64,000 nucleotides of DNA from Methanobacteriota archaeon (GCA_023399215.1 JAEWQJ010000007.1:1-64000), one strand, 5' to 3'; positions 1 through 8,772 are shown, counted from the stretch's first letter. Translations and numbers: made by a program. The notes: generated by a model not told the origin, from the sequence alone.

Positions 1-740
1 ATGGTACACTCCATGCGATTGAAGCCCTCAGAAAAGAGTTCCCTGATATGTACATTGAAGCAGGCATGGCTGGAGAATGCGTACTTGGTATGCATGGAAA
101 CCTTCAGTACGACGGAGTAACCCTTGCCGGATTATGGCCTCACCAGCAGGCCCCGCTTGTTGCAAAAGCCGGAGCAAATGTTTTCGGACCAGTATGCAAC
201 ACCAATACCAGTAAGACCTCAGCCTGGAACCTTGCTCGTGCAGTTACTTTCATGAAGGCAGCTGTCGAAGCATCTCCAATTCCCTGTCACGTTGACATGG
301 GTATGGGAGTTGGCGGAATACCGATGCTTGAAACGCCTCCTATTGATGCAGTTACAAGGGCAAGCAAAGCAATGGTAGAAATTGCAGGCGTAGACGGCAT
401 ATAGATCGGGGTCGGCGACCCAATGGGTATGCCGATCGCACACATAATGGCTTCAGGTATGACTGGAATGAGAGCTGCAGGAGACCTTGTTGCAAGAATG
501 GAGTTCTCAAAGAATATGCGCATAGGCGAAGCAAAAGAATACGTTGCAAAGAAACTCGGGGTCGACAAGATGGACCTTGTAGACGAGCACGTTATGCGCG
601 AGCTGCGTGAAGAACTCGATATTGGTATTATAACGTCAGTACCAGGCGCGGCAAAAGGTATTGCTGCAAAGATGAATATCGAAAAGTTGCTCGATATTAA
701 GATTAATTCCTGCAACCTCTTCAGAAAGCAGATCGCTTAA
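1..740 (+). CDS. mtbB: Dimethylamine:corrinoid methyltransferase MtbB, 3' part, with in-frame UAG (pyrrolysine)
   Basis: Transfers a methyl group from dimethylamine to the cognate corrinoid protein MtbC, the first step of methanogenesis from dimethylamine in the cytoplasm. The 5' part lies outside the window; reading frame 3 is open from the edge. The residues MYIEAGMAGECVLGMHGN and the C-terminus INSCNLFRKQIA match MtbB as known from Methanosarcina. The frame is interrupted once, by TAG after VEIAGVDGI. The protein resumes immediately in the same frame with IGVGDPMGMPIAHIMASG, so this is the known pyrrolysine position and not a mutation. About 245 codons are visible, ending in TAA. No mtbC or pyl gene is in the window. 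Identification is near certain; which mtbB paralogue it is cannot be told. Confidence 0.97.
402..404 (+). other. In-frame UAG decoded as pyrrolysine in mtbB
   Basis: The TAG follows GGC ATA and precedes ATC GGG GTC; both sides encode conserved MtbB sequence in the same frame. Pyrrolysine at this site in MtbB is established for the family and is placed in the active site to bind the methylamine. Confidence 0.96.
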
Positions 741-747
741 GGAAAGA

Positions 748-767
748 ATTCAGGTAGAAGCCTGAAT
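748..767 (+). terminator. Hairpin just downstream of mtbB
   Basis: ATTCAGG and CCTGAAT form a perfect 7-bp stem around a TAGAAG loop, 8 nt after the mtbB stop. No long U-tract follows, so it could be an mRNA-end or processing structure rather than a true terminator. Confidence 0.45.
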
Positions 768-1001
768 GTTCCTCCACAGCAGGGATAAACAAGATCAAGA
801 TTGAACAAACCCCGGGCCTGCCAAAAAAACAGCAGTAAAATAACTATTAAACCCTTCAGGCAGGTCCGAAAAGTTCTTCCTTGGAAAATAGCGACCACCC
901 TCCCTGCTGTCATTTTTATTTTTTTGAGAGTTTATTTATATCCTGATACAGCCATCGAATCCTCAACTGTAACCCGCCCTTCCCTGTTAGCCGTTGCTGT
1001 A

Positions 1002-1055
1002 TCTGGCGAGGTATCTGCATCTGGTGAGGTATCTGCATCTGGTGAGGTATTTGTG
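1002..1055 (+). repeat. 18-bp tandem repeat, 3 units
   Basis: Unit TCTGGTGAGGTATCTGCA is repeated three times with few changes (1002-1019, 1020-1037, 1038-1055), just upstream of the decayed PepSY gene. It keeps a reading frame but no gene was recognised through it. The rest of 768-1077 shows nothing identifiable. Confidence 0.85.
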
Positions 1056-1077
1056 CCTGGAAAAAGTAGTATTTACA

Positions 1078-1338
1078 ATGTTAATAGTACGTCTATTAGC
1101 AATCAGCGTTGCTGATTGTATGTCTACAGAAGACGAGTCACCCAGTAATGCCAATGAAGCAATATTCCCTGCAATTTCTGTAACTTTGTCAGTAAATGAA
1201 ACTGCTACCAGAACGGATAACGTTACTGCAGACCGAGCAAAGGAAATTGCGTTTACTCATGATGGACTTACAAAAGCCGAGGTTACTTTTGTTAAAGCAA
1301 AACTTGACACCACTGATAGCAGGCAAGAATATTGTTAA
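1078..1338 (+). pseudogene. Truncated PepSY-domain lipoprotein remnant
   Basis: An 86-codon frame begins MLIVRLLAISVADCMSTEDE, resembling a lipoprotein leader but with Asp instead of a small residue before the Cys. It ends in a PepSY-like stretch: RAKEIAFTHDGLTKAEVTF, then VKAKLDTTDSRQEYC. A complete PepSY domain would continue with a Y-x-V-E-F strand after this point; here a TAA follows at once and no frame continues it. PepSY proteins are secreted or membrane-anchored and thought to modulate peptidases. I infer a decayed gene; a short functional product cannot be excluded. Confidence 0.55.
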
Positions 1339-1928
1339 CCCGTGCTATCCTATTTTCCAGAGTTCCGTGTCCATTTTACTTCTTTACTATTTTTTCTATG
1401 TTTATATAGTTTTATATTGTTTTCATTTAGCTTGTTTTAATTTACTCACTATTTATCACTATATTCGACCCATTTCGAAATATTTATATAATTTTACATG
1501 CTTTTATTTATTGGCAAATAAAGTTTACTTGAGTTGGTTACTAACGTGCCATATTAAATCTCCGTAAATCTGCAGACTCCTGAATTAATTTGCCTTTGAA
1601 CCTCCATTAATTTTTCTCCTTTTTTATTTTTTACATCTGGGTTCTCTTTTCAATTCCATTTACATCTTTTATTGCCAAAAACGCAAAATAGAAACAGATT
1701 CCGGTTCCTTGCCTTCTAGCCCAAGGTTTATTAGTTGAAACGATAATTATTCAGGGAATTCAAAGTTTTTCGTTCAAACATTTTTTGAAAAGGCTTGCAA
1801 TAACTACTCAGGGATTCAATAGTTTTCTAGAGGTTTTCGACAAACCTTTTTGAAAAGGGTTGTACCATGCTTCATAGAGGGGTTTTCGCTCAAGCCTTTT
1901 CAAAAAAGGCTTGATTCTGGTGAGAAAT
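1339..1928. other. AT-rich spacer without a gene, ending in hairpin repeats
   Basis: No convincing coding frame was found. The first 400 nt are very AT-rich. The right end holds three related palindromic elements (see the repeat entry). It presumably contains the lysS promoter, but no clear TATA box could be assigned. Confidence 0.6.
1773..1913. repeat. Dispersed palindromic repeat family, three copies upstream of lysS
   Basis: The best copy (1891-1913) is a near-perfect palindrome, CAAGCCTTTT then AAGGCTTG, preceded by TTTTCGCT. Degenerate copies lie at about 1773-1799 and 1839-1866. The same element recurs at about 9030-9200 and at 55358-55436, so it is a dispersed family. As RNA it would form an extended hairpin. 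Confidence 0.8.
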
Positions 1929-3542
1929 ATGGCTGACACAATTCACTGGGCAGACGTCATAGCCGAAGACGTGTTAAATAAGAATGGCAAACATCTTGTT
2001 GCCACAGGCATCACTCCATCGGGGAACATCCATATCGGCAACATGAGAGAAGTAGTGACTGCCGATGCTGTTTACCGGGCTCTGGTTGATAAGGGAGCAA
2101 ATGCTGACTTTATCTATATTGCTGACAATTATGATCCCCTGCGCAAGGTTTACCCATTCCTTCCCGAGAGTTACATCGAACATGTGGGGAAGCCCATCTC
2201 CGAAATCCCCTGCCCCTGTGGAAACTGCGCAAACTATGCCGAGCATTTCCTGAAACCTTTCCTGGAAGCCCTCAAGCGACTGGGCATTAATCCTCAGGTT
2301 TACAGGGCAGACGATATGTATAAGACAGGTAAATACACCGAAGCAATAAAAACTGCCCTTGTTAAAAGAGATGCCATTGCAAAAATCCTGGAAGAAGTCT
2401 CGGGGAAAACCGTAGCTCAGGATTGGAGCCCTTTCAATCCCAGATGCAATCAATGCGGAAGGATCACAACAACGAAGGTAACGGGTTTTGATCTGGAAAC
2501 TGAAACCGTGGACTATGTCTGTGAATGCGGACACTCTGGAACCGTACCCATGGCAGGGGGAGGAAAACTTACCTGGCGCGTAGACTGGCCTGCCCGCTGG
2601 TCAGTTTTAGGGGTGACTGTCGAACCTTTCGGAAAAGACCATGCTTCGAAAGGCGGTTCTTACGATACCGGAAAGAGAATAGTAAGAGAAATTTTCGGGC
2701 ACGAACCTCCGTACCCAATTGTCTATGAGTGGATAATGCTTGGAAAACAGGGAGCAATGTCTTCTTCTACAGGGGTAGTTGTCTCGATTTTGGACATGCT
2801 GGAAATCGTACCACCTGAAGTTCTTCGCTACCTGATCATCCGCACAAAACCTGAAAAACACATTCAGTTCGACCCTGGACAACCTCTCCTCACCCTTGTT
2901 GACGAGTACGAACGACTCCGGACCCAGTTCAGGGAAAATGATCCTTCACTCGGGACTTTTCAGAGAAAAGTGTATGAACTTTCCAGGGCAACCGGGGTCT
3001 GCCAGTCTGAAATTCCATTCAAACAGATGGTGACTATATATCAGGTAGCAAGGGGAGATTTTGACCAGGTGCTGAAAATCGTAAAACGCTCAGGTTTTTC
3101 AACTGAAGATAAAAAGTGTATAAAAGAACTGGCAGATAACGTATCTAAATGGCTAAAACTCTATGCACCACCCTTTGCCAAGTTTAAAGTGAAAGAAAAA
3201 GTGCCTGTACAGGCAGCAACACTGTCCGAGCTTCAGAGAGCTTTTCTTTCAGCCTTTGCAGCCCTTATTGAATCCAGAGACGAAATCAGTGGAGAAGAAT
3301 ACCATATGCTGGTTTATTCTGCAAAGGATGAGGGTTCCGAACTGAACAGGCGGATTGCAGAAAAGCTGAACACTCCTGCTCCTCAGATGGACCCCAGGGA
3401 GCTTTTCAAGGCGATCTATATTTCATTACTTGGGCAGAAGTCAGGCCCCAAAGCCGGTTGGTTCTTATCTTCGTTTGAGAAGGAATTTCTGGTAGAAAGG
3501 TTTGAAGAAGCTTCAAATTACAGTCCTGAAAAAAACGAATAA
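1929..3542 (+). CDS. lysS: Lysyl-tRNA synthetase, class I (LysRS1)
   Basis: Charges tRNA-Lys with lysine. The N-terminal Rossmann domain has the HIGH-type motif HIGN (residues 35-38) in the context ITPSGNIHIGN. The KMSKS-like signature is GAMSSSTG near residue 275. Cys pairs (CPCGNC; CNQCG with CECG) are consistent with the zinc-binding insertion of class I LysRS. The length of 537 aa is usual for archaeal LysRS1. I chose ATG 1929, with GGTGA 6 nt upstream, over the in-frame TTG at 1911, because the TTG lies inside a repeat palindrome. Class I LysRS is typical of archaea; some Methanosarcina also carry a class II enzyme, not seen here. Confidence 0.96.
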   Translation: MADTIHWADVIAEDVLNKNGKHLVATGITPSGNIHIGNMREVVTADAVYRALVDKGANADFIYIADNYDPLRKVYPFLPESYIEHVGKPISEIPCPCGNCANYAEHFLKPFLEALKRLGINPQVYRADDMYKTGKYTEAIKTALVKRDAIAKILEEVSGKTVAQDWSPFNPRCNQCGRITTTKVTGFDLETETVDYVCECGHSGTVPMAGGGKLTWRVDWPARWSVLGVTVEPFGKDHASKGGSYDTGKRIVREIFGHEPPYPIVYEWIMLGKQGAMSSSTGVVVSILDMLEIVPPEVLRYLIIRTKPEKHIQFDPGQPLLTLVDEYERLRTQFRENDPSLGTFQRKVYELSRATGVCQSEIPFKQMVTIYQVARGDFDQVLKIVKRSGFSTEDKKCIKELADNVSKWLKLYAPPFAKFKVKEKVPVQAATLSELQRAFLSAFAALIESRDEISGEEYHMLVYSAKDEGSELNRRIAEKLNTPAPQMDPRELFKAIYISLLGQKSGPKAGWFLSSFEKEFLVERFEEASNYSPEKNE

Positions 3543-3546
3543 ACAC

Positions 3547-3620
3547 GATAAATTGCAAAAGTGGATAAATTGCAAAATGGATAAATTGCAAAATGGATAA
3601 ATTGTAAAAATGGATAAATC
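3547..3620 (+). repeat. 16-17 bp tandem repeat running into a start codon
   Basis: Units of GATAAATTGCAAAATG type occur at 3547, 3564, 3580 and 3596. The fifth, partial unit is the first codons of the next gene (ATG GAT AAA T). The ATG at the end of each unit is therefore repeated at 3577, 3593 and 3610; only the last opens the long frame. Confidence 0.9.
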
Positions 3621-4290
3621 GGAGATTTTTAACCTCGAAGATTCACAGGCAAGTTCCACGAAAAATCATTTTCTGGCCTGGGACAAAGAATATACCCACC
3701 TGAAATGGGGCGGGCCTGCCCCTATCCGGGATATTCAGGCTTATCTTCTGCCCGGATCCGTGGTTCTTGATGCAGGTTCAGGAAACGGTAGATACCTTGG
3801 GGAACTTGCAAGGCATTACAACGCAGTAGGAATTGACATTTCTATAACGGCTCTTAATGGTTCCAGAGCTCGGCTTTCAAGGAGCGGCAGGTTTGCCGAA
3901 CACCTTGGCGCAAGTATCTCGGATCTGCCCTTCAAAGCCCGGACTTTTGATGGAATTCTCTGTTACGGGGTACTTCAGCATCTATTTAAAGAAGAAAGGG
4001 ACTCTGCTGTCGAACAGTTCAGTTATATACTCCAAAAGGGCGGTTTTTTCTTCTTCGAGGCCTTCGGCTATAAAGATATGCGCTGTGGAGGAGAACCTTC
4101 AATCCATTGCGAAGAAAAGACTTTTGCCCGGCAAAACGGGATAATCTACCACTACTTTACTAAAGAAGAAGTCAGGAAACTTTTCAAGGGATTTGAAATT
4201 ATGGAGCTGGAAGATGTAATAAAAGAAAAAAATTTCAAAGGGAAAGTTTATAGAAGGCATCTGATAAAAGGAATCTTTAGGAAAACTTGA
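3610..4290 (+). CDS. Class I SAM-dependent methyltransferase of unknown substrate
   Basis: A 226-aa cytosolic protein. SAM-binding motif I is VLDAGSGNGRYLGELA (about residues 49-64), followed by the acidic strand end AVGIDIS. A post-motif ILCYGVLQHL and FFFEAFGY fit the Methyltransf_11/25 fold. The C-terminal half (HYFTKEEVRKLFKGFEI) resembles small-molecule or ubiquinone-type methyltransferases, but the substrate cannot be read from sequence. The start ATG is the last unit of a tandem repeat and has no clear Shine-Dalgarno sequence. It lies 67 nt behind lysS on the same strand, so co-transcription is possible. Confidence 0.85.
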   Translation: MDKSEIFNLEDSQASSTKNHFLAWDKEYTHLKWGGPAPIRDIQAYLLPGSVVLDAGSGNGRYLGELARHYNAVGIDISITALNGSRARLSRSGRFAEHLGASISDLPFKARTFDGILCYGVLQHLFKEERDSAVEQFSYILQKGGFFFFEAFGYKDMRCGGEPSIHCEEKTFARQNGIIYHYFTKEEVRKLFKGFEIMELEDVIKEKNFKGKVYRRHLIKGIFRKT

Positions 4291-4302
4291 ACGTCTTCCG
4301 TT

Positions 4303-4324
4303 AAAACTTTTTTAAAAAAGTTTT
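4303..4324 (+). terminator. Perfect 22-bp palindrome after the methyltransferase gene
   Basis: AAAACTTTTTT is followed directly by its exact reverse complement. It lies 12 nt after the TGA stop and before the convergent bofA-like gene, a position expected for a bidirectional terminator. Confidence 0.55.
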
Positions 4325-4379
4325 ATCAAAAATTCTCCATGTAGCTTTCAATCTTCCGTATAGTTTTTTTGCCTAGCTA

Positions 4380-4637
4380 TTATATGAAAGCTATTTTCAA
4401 ATAATTCAGTACAATTATAACAAGCGCTCCGAAAATGCCACCTATTGCGCAGATAAGAACTGCTACCCAGGTAATTGCGATTTCAAGTCCAAGCAAAAGT
4501 TTTGCCGCCATAAGGACTAAGATTCCAAGTACTGCATTTATTGCAAGACTGGTTGCGGTCTGCAGGACTTTATACAAGATATAGGCCGCTAAGATTGCCA
4601 GAATCAGTACTAAAATTTCTATAATTCCAACTACCAT
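4380..4637 (-). CDS. BofA-like small membrane protein
   Basis: An 85-aa, almost wholly hydrophobic protein with three predicted membrane segments (about residues 3-22, 33-50 and 57-82). The pattern NAVLGILVLMAAKLLLGL and then ICAIGGIFGALVIIVLNYL matches the pro-sigmaK-processing inhibitor BofA family (Pfam DUF/BofA). That family is common in methanogens, where there is no sigma-K and the role is unknown. ATG start at 4637; it converges with the methyltransferase gene. The family call is from pattern memory and is fairly confident; the function is open. Confidence 0.7.
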   Translation of the reverse strand: MVVGIIEILVLILAILAAYILYKVLQTATSLAINAVLGILVLMAAKLLLGLEIAITWVAVLICAIGGIFGALVIIVLNYLKIAFI

Positions 4638-4782
4638 AAATCATACTTAGGGATTCAACTTATTTATAATTATCACTGAGTTTTATAATACGGTTATGAG
4701 CCATAAATATTACAATCCTGGATTAGTAGGACACTCAATAACGTTTCTTTCAAAAATACGGATAACCCCAGACTTTTTTCCC

Positions 4783-5241
4783 TCAGAGAGCCCGAATAAA
4801 CTCAGTAATAATTTTTTTGAGCAAGGTTTTGTTCGGATAAGCTCTTGCCTCAAGTAAATGGTTGGGATTTCCCAGTACCATTGCCGAAACTGCTGCACCA
4901 GGGCTGTAAAGACAGAGTACGGGAATTCCCTGTACAAGCGCCCTGCAGATTTCGTAACCCACGCCTGTAGAAGGCACTGTTACTTCTGCAATCAGGGCAT
5001 CGCTTTTTACAAGCAAACCCATATCCCTGACATAGATCTCTTCTTCTGTCATTTTCATTTCGGTTTTTTCCAGCTCAGGATCTACAACGTGCCAGCTCAA
5101 CACTTCAGCCCCAGCCTCTTCAAGGGTATCAAACATAAATCTGTACGTCTCAAGCAGTTGCCTTCCTCCACGGATCGAGCCCGACAAAAAGATTTTTGGG
5201 CTTCTTTTTTCCGAACTCTCCATCTTCTCCAGTTTTTCCAT
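4783..5241 (-). CDS. Nucleoside 2-deoxyribosyltransferase-like / deoxynucleoside-5'-phosphate N-hydrolase
   Basis: A 152-aa protein. After a short charged leader it has KIFLSGSIRGGR, the substrate loop of the DNPH1/Rcl branch. It then has SDALIAEVTVPSTGVGYEICRAL, where the catalytic Glu and the G-V-G-Y-E motif sit, and IPVLCLYSP. DNPH1-type enzymes cleave the N-glycosidic bond of deoxynucleoside monophosphates, giving the base and deoxyribose 5-phosphate. I chose ATG 5241, preceded by GGGTGG with 8-nt spacing. The longer in-frame ATG at 5331 would overlap the upstream U32 gene by 47 nt. It is likely co-transcribed with the U32 gene. Confidence 0.8.
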   Translation of the reverse strand: MEKLEKMESSEKRSPKIFLSGSIRGGRQLLETYRFMFDTLEEAGAEVLSWHVVDPELEKTEMKMTEEEIYVRDMGLLVKSDALIAEVTVPSTGVGYEICRALVQGIPVLCLYSPGAAVSAMVLGNPNHLLEARAYPNKTLLKKIITEFIRAL

Positions 5242-5284
5242 AGTTTTTCCACCCTTCAGTCCATTATTCCGGTAATTCCGACTT

Positions 5285-7921
5285 TTACTGTACACCCCTG
5301 AAATAATGTCCTGTAGTAAAGCCTTTTCCAAGCTTTTCGCAGGTTATCGGCCCCTTTTTCCCGGTTTCGAGGTAAGTATCAATTGCTCTCCTGTAAGCCC
5401 GGGTCACTTTTCGGATCTCGTTTGGATTATCCATTCCCAGAGTTTCGACTCTGAGGCTTGAAACTCCGCTTTCGAGGATTGCAGGGAGGTATTCAAGCAT
5501 GCAGAGCGATCTTGAGTTAAGGAGGTGCATCCTGCATTCATAGTCCATGAGCAGGGGAAATTCGTAGTTTTTCTCATCTACCAGTGTAAACTTTCCTGAC
5601 CTGCATGGGGCACTACACTGCCCTTTATGGTTCCCGAGCAGCCCGCCTGTAAGGCAGTGTTCGGACTCCATCAGTTCAAGCCTGCCATAAACAATACACT
5701 CTGCAGGCCCATTAGACGCAATGCTTTTTAATTCCTCAAGGGTCAGCTCCGGAGAAATTAGAGCCATCTGAGCACCTTCCTGCAATATAAAGGCAGATGT
5801 GCGGCTGTTGAAGATGTTCAGAGGACTGTCCGCAATAAAAGGGATTTTCCCAGCTTTTGCGAGGCCAAGGGTTCCCAGGTTTGAAACAAGGACCCCGTCA
5901 GCTTCCAGTTCCCTTACACGAGAAAATATTTTTTCTACAGACTCCATTCTGGAATCTTTAACAAGCTTTGGAGTAATGAAATAGATATTTTTGCCTGCTT
6001 TTTGAGTCTCCGATACTGCTTTCTCAAAAATTGAGTCCGATTCCTTTCCCTTTGCCGAGCCCTTTTCTTGCTCTGTTTTTTTCGGCTTTCTGAAAAGCCC
6101 TTCGCCGAAATAAATCCTATCGGCTCCGCCTGCGAGTGCCCCTTCAAGCCCTTCAAGAGAATAAACGGAAACCGAGAGCATCGGATGTATAGGAAGGCGC
6201 TCTTGAACAGTTTTTTCAGTTTCTTGTGCTGCCTTTTCTACGGATTCTCTTTCTACGGATTCTCTTTCTACAGATTCTCTTTCTACAGATTCTCTTTCTA
6301 CGGATTTTCGTTCTACTGATCCTTTTTCTCCAGATTCGTAGGACTGTAGAGTATCAAGAGGTTTCCGCTTCCATCTGGAAATCCGTAGATTTTCAAGCTG
6401 CTCTATTGTTGTAGTCCTCAGCTCGTTCAACTGCCCTACAGGAATGAAAACATCTTCTTCCATTGTGACATGAAGTTCAGCAGCCTCAAAAATCGTGTTT
6501 CCGAGTTTTGAAAGTTGTTTTTCGATGCGGGCTTTTGAAGTTGGCTGCTTCTCGGCTTTCTCGACAAGATACTCTGACTCAATTGTTACTGTATTGGAAT
6601 CTCTGTCTTTTACCTCAAGCCTGACAGGTCTTCCACATGCAACGGTTGCCGTGATAGATACAGGGATTTTAGACCTCAGGCTTCCGGACTCGCTTTCTTT
6701 TTTTAGTGAGTCCATAAGCTTTTTGTCATGCGTCCTGTATATCGTGCTTCCTGAGGGTGCCCATGAATCAAAAGGAATCTCCACTGTATCTCCTACTCCT
6801 GCACTGTATACTGAACCTTTTCCGGTATACATTGAGGATATAATTTTTCCTTTATCTTCAGGCCTGGTCTCTGCATTTTCAACCATTATCCCGTCTCCGA
6901 GGCGAAGAGGTCGGGAAAGTTTTACCCGGATACGGTTTGAACGCCTGTCAAACCCGGTAACCGTACCCGCCGGAACTCCACGGTTGTGGGGGTTTTCCCT
7001 GCTCATGAGCTTCCAACGCGGGTTTTCAAAAAAGTAACCCTGAGTAAAACCCCTATTAAAGAGCTGGGTGAGTATTTCCTGCTCTTCTTCGGAAACGAAA
7101 TACTCTGCAGGGTTTTCAATATACCTGTCAATCAGGCGGCGGTAAATCCTGACGACACCTGCAACATATTCCGGCCTTTTCATCCGGCCTTCGATTTTGA
7201 AAGATTCAATCCCGGTTTCTATAAGGGCCCCCAGGCCTGAAGTTGTGTTAAGGTCTTTTGGGCTTAAGAGGTAACTGCCTGTTGTTTTGATTTGATTCCC
7301 TTCGCAATACAATCTGTATTTTTTACGGCACGGCTGGGCACAGAACCCCCGGTTTCCGCTTCTTCCCCCTATAAGGCTGCTCAGGAGGCACTGGCCAGAA
7401 TAGGAAATACAGAGAGCCCCATGTATGAAAACCTCGATTTCAGTCCCTGTTTCCTCTTTAATTCTTTTTATCTCTTCAAGCGAGCATTCCCTTGAGAGCA
7501 CAACCCTCTCTAGTCCCATTTTTTTTGCAAATTTAACCCCTTCGCTATTATGTAAAGTCATTTGCGTGCTCGCATGCAGCGGAAGGTCAGGCAGATATTT
7601 TCTTGCAAGAGAGATAAGCCCTAGATCCTGAATTATAATTGCGTCGGTTCCAATTTCTCTCAGCCAGGAAAGCAACCTAAGGGCGTTTTCTACTTCTTCT
7701 TCCTTGAGTAGCGTATTTACGGTTACGTATACTTTCACGCCTCTCAGATGAGCATAATCTATGGCTTCTTCAAGCTCTTTCTCTGAAAAGTTTGAGGCAT
7801 ACCCCCGAGCACTGAAAGCCCGAGCTCCGAGGTACACGGCATCTGCCCCATTTTCTACGGCTGCAATAAAAGCTTCCATGCCTCCTGCCGGGGCAAGCAG
7901 TTCCGGTTTTTCAGGCTTCAT
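5285..7921 (-). CDS. Peptidase U32 family protein (collagenase-like), two-module
   Basis: An 878-aa protein. The N-terminal module (PELLAPAGGMEAFIAAVENGADAVYLG) has the U32 signature EVFIHGALCISYSGQCLLSS near residues 163-182, followed by GNRGFCAQPC. A central DUF3656-like region follows, then a second, degenerate U32-like barrel beginning MLSVSVYSLEGLEGALAGGADRIYFGE with a later Cys pair (KGQCSAPCR). U32 proteins include proteases and the tRNA hydroxylation factors TrhP/RlhA; the archaeal double-module form has no proven substrate. The linker between modules contains a 5-residue repeat of SVERE type (see repeat). It ends in TGA 44 nt before the start of the N-hydrolase gene. Confidence 0.88.
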   Translation of the reverse strand: MKPEKPELLAPAGGMEAFIAAVENGADAVYLGARAFSARGYASNFSEKELEEAIDYAHLRGVKVYVTVNTLLKEEEVENALRLLSWLREIGTDAIIIQDLGLISLARKYLPDLPLHASTQMTLHNSEGVKFAKKMGLERVVLSRECSLEEIKRIKEETGTEIEVFIHGALCISYSGQCLLSSLIGGRSGNRGFCAQPCRKKYRLYCEGNQIKTTGSYLLSPKDLNTTSGLGALIETGIESFKIEGRMKRPEYVAGVVRIYRRLIDRYIENPAEYFVSEEEQEILTQLFNRGFTQGYFFENPRWKLMSRENPHNRGVPAGTVTGFDRRSNRIRVKLSRPLRLGDGIMVENAETRPEDKGKIISSMYTGKGSVYSAGVGDTVEIPFDSWAPSGSTIYRTHDKKLMDSLKKESESGSLRSKIPVSITATVACGRPVRLEVKDRDSNTVTIESEYLVEKAEKQPTSKARIEKQLSKLGNTIFEAAELHVTMEEDVFIPVGQLNELRTTTIEQLENLRISRWKRKPLDTLQSYESGEKGSVERKSVERESVERESVERESVERESVEKAAQETEKTVQERLPIHPMLSVSVYSLEGLEGALAGGADRIYFGEGLFRKPKKTEQEKGSAKGKESDSIFEKAVSETQKAGKNIYFITPKLVKDSRMESVEKIFSRVRELEADGVLVSNLGTLGLAKAGKIPFIADSPLNIFNSRTSAFILQEGAQMALISPELTLEELKSIASNGPAECIVYGRLELMESEHCLTGGLLGNHKGQCSAPCRSGKFTLVDEKNYEFPLLMDYECRMHLLNSRSLCMLEYLPAILESGVSSLRVETLGMDNPNEIRKVTRAYRRAIDTYLETGKKGPITCEKLGKGFTTGHYFRGVQ
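6241..6315 (-). repeat. In-frame 15-bp minisatellite inside the U32 gene
   Basis: Five units of CGGATTCTCTTTCTA (plus strand) with one or two changes encode repeated (V)ERES(V) pentapeptides at about residues 536-560, between the two folded modules. The unit length is a multiple of three, so copy changes keep the frame. Confidence 0.95.
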
Positions 7922-8116
7922 CAGAAGGGATTAGAGATCCTGTCCTTAATTAAACTTTGGTATACTTTTCTTGCCTGCAAGACTCAATAATTAAAGGATT
8001 CAATAGTTAAAAATCATAAAAAAATGACAATTAAAAAAGGATAAAAATATATAATAACGAATAAAATCCAGCCTGAGAGACTCTTGCCGGACAGGCCGGA
8101 TGATATGCTCCCTGTA

Positions 8117-8518
8117 TTACGCCTTCGGTCCTATTATAAAGTTCACAGTTCTCCCGGCTTTCTCATCTATTGAAGCCTCGTAGAGCATCTTTCCATCAGG
8201 AATGTGGCATTCACAGGAGTAGCCGAGTTTATCTGTTTTTCCCACGTATCTGAAATGTATTTTGCAGTACCCTTCCATACACCCCAACCCATACTTAACC
8301 CAGCCTTCAATGTTCGCTCCACCTTCACAGCTCCCTTCGCATGCAATGAGCTCAAAGCTCTTTTCCTCATAAGATTCAATTTTAGCTGGAGCACGTTGAC
8401 CTTTTTTGAATTTCCCCTTCTCAATTCTCTCAGCCTGGAGCACAAGATCCTCGCCAGTGTTGTTAAGAATCTTCAACTGCAAGCCCTCAAGAAATTCCAT
8501 AGTTTCGGCTTCTGACAT
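8117..8518 (-). CDS. Uncharacterised 133-aa Cys-rich protein, possibly beta-sandwich
   Basis: Not recognised with confidence. The sequence LQLKILNNTGEDLVLQAERIEKGKF, SFELIACEGSCEGGANIEGWVKYGL and CKIHFRYVGKTDKLGYSC reads as alternating beta strands. The N-N-T-G-x-x-L opening and the G-x-x-G-W-V-K-Y strand recall aegerolysin/ET79-type small sandwich proteins, but this is only a resemblance. Six cysteines are present (two CEG-type, three in GCMEGYCKI and SCEC). There is no signal peptide. ATG start at 8518, with GGGGGAT about 5 nt upstream. It is a lone gene with a 195-nt gap to the U32 gene. Confidence 0.6.
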   Translation of the reverse strand: MSEAETMEFLEGLQLKILNNTGEDLVLQAERIEKGKFKKGQRAPAKIESYEEKSFELIACEGSCEGGANIEGWVKYGLGCMEGYCKIHFRYVGKTDKLGYSCECHIPDGKMLYEASIDEKAGRTVNFIIGPKA

Positions 8519-8679
8519 ATATATCCCCCGATAAATGGAGAATCCAGATAAGAATTCCGCATAAAAGATTGTCTCTAAGAAATAAAAAAGTATCTCAAAA
8601 TATATGAAAGCAAATATGAAAAAAACTCAGGAAAGACGAAAGCAGGGACAATCAAGATCTAGAGAACGAATTCTGAGAA

Positions 8680-8750
8680 TCAGTCTTTTGAAAATCAGCT
8701 TTTTGAAAATCGGCCTTTTGAAAATCAACCTTTTGAAAATCAGGCTCCTC
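8680..8750 (+). repeat. 15-16 bp tandem repeat, about 4-5 units
   Basis: Units of the type CTTTTGAAAATCAGC follow one another with minor changes between the 133-aa gene and the mazG remnant. The stretch stays open in one forward frame only because the repeat lacks stops; I do not regard it as a gene. Confidence 0.85.
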
Positions 8751-8772
8751 AAACAAGACATGCTTACCGTAC

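Noticed and set aside
287..715. Long open frame on the minus strand opposite mtbB
   Set aside because: It is the mirror of a strongly conserved coding sequence, with low-complexity Ser/Ile/Pro-rich translation and no ribosome site.
801..1115. 104-codon forward frame after mtbB
   Set aside because: It runs through an 18-bp tandem repeat, lacks a ribosome site and shows no recognisable protein.
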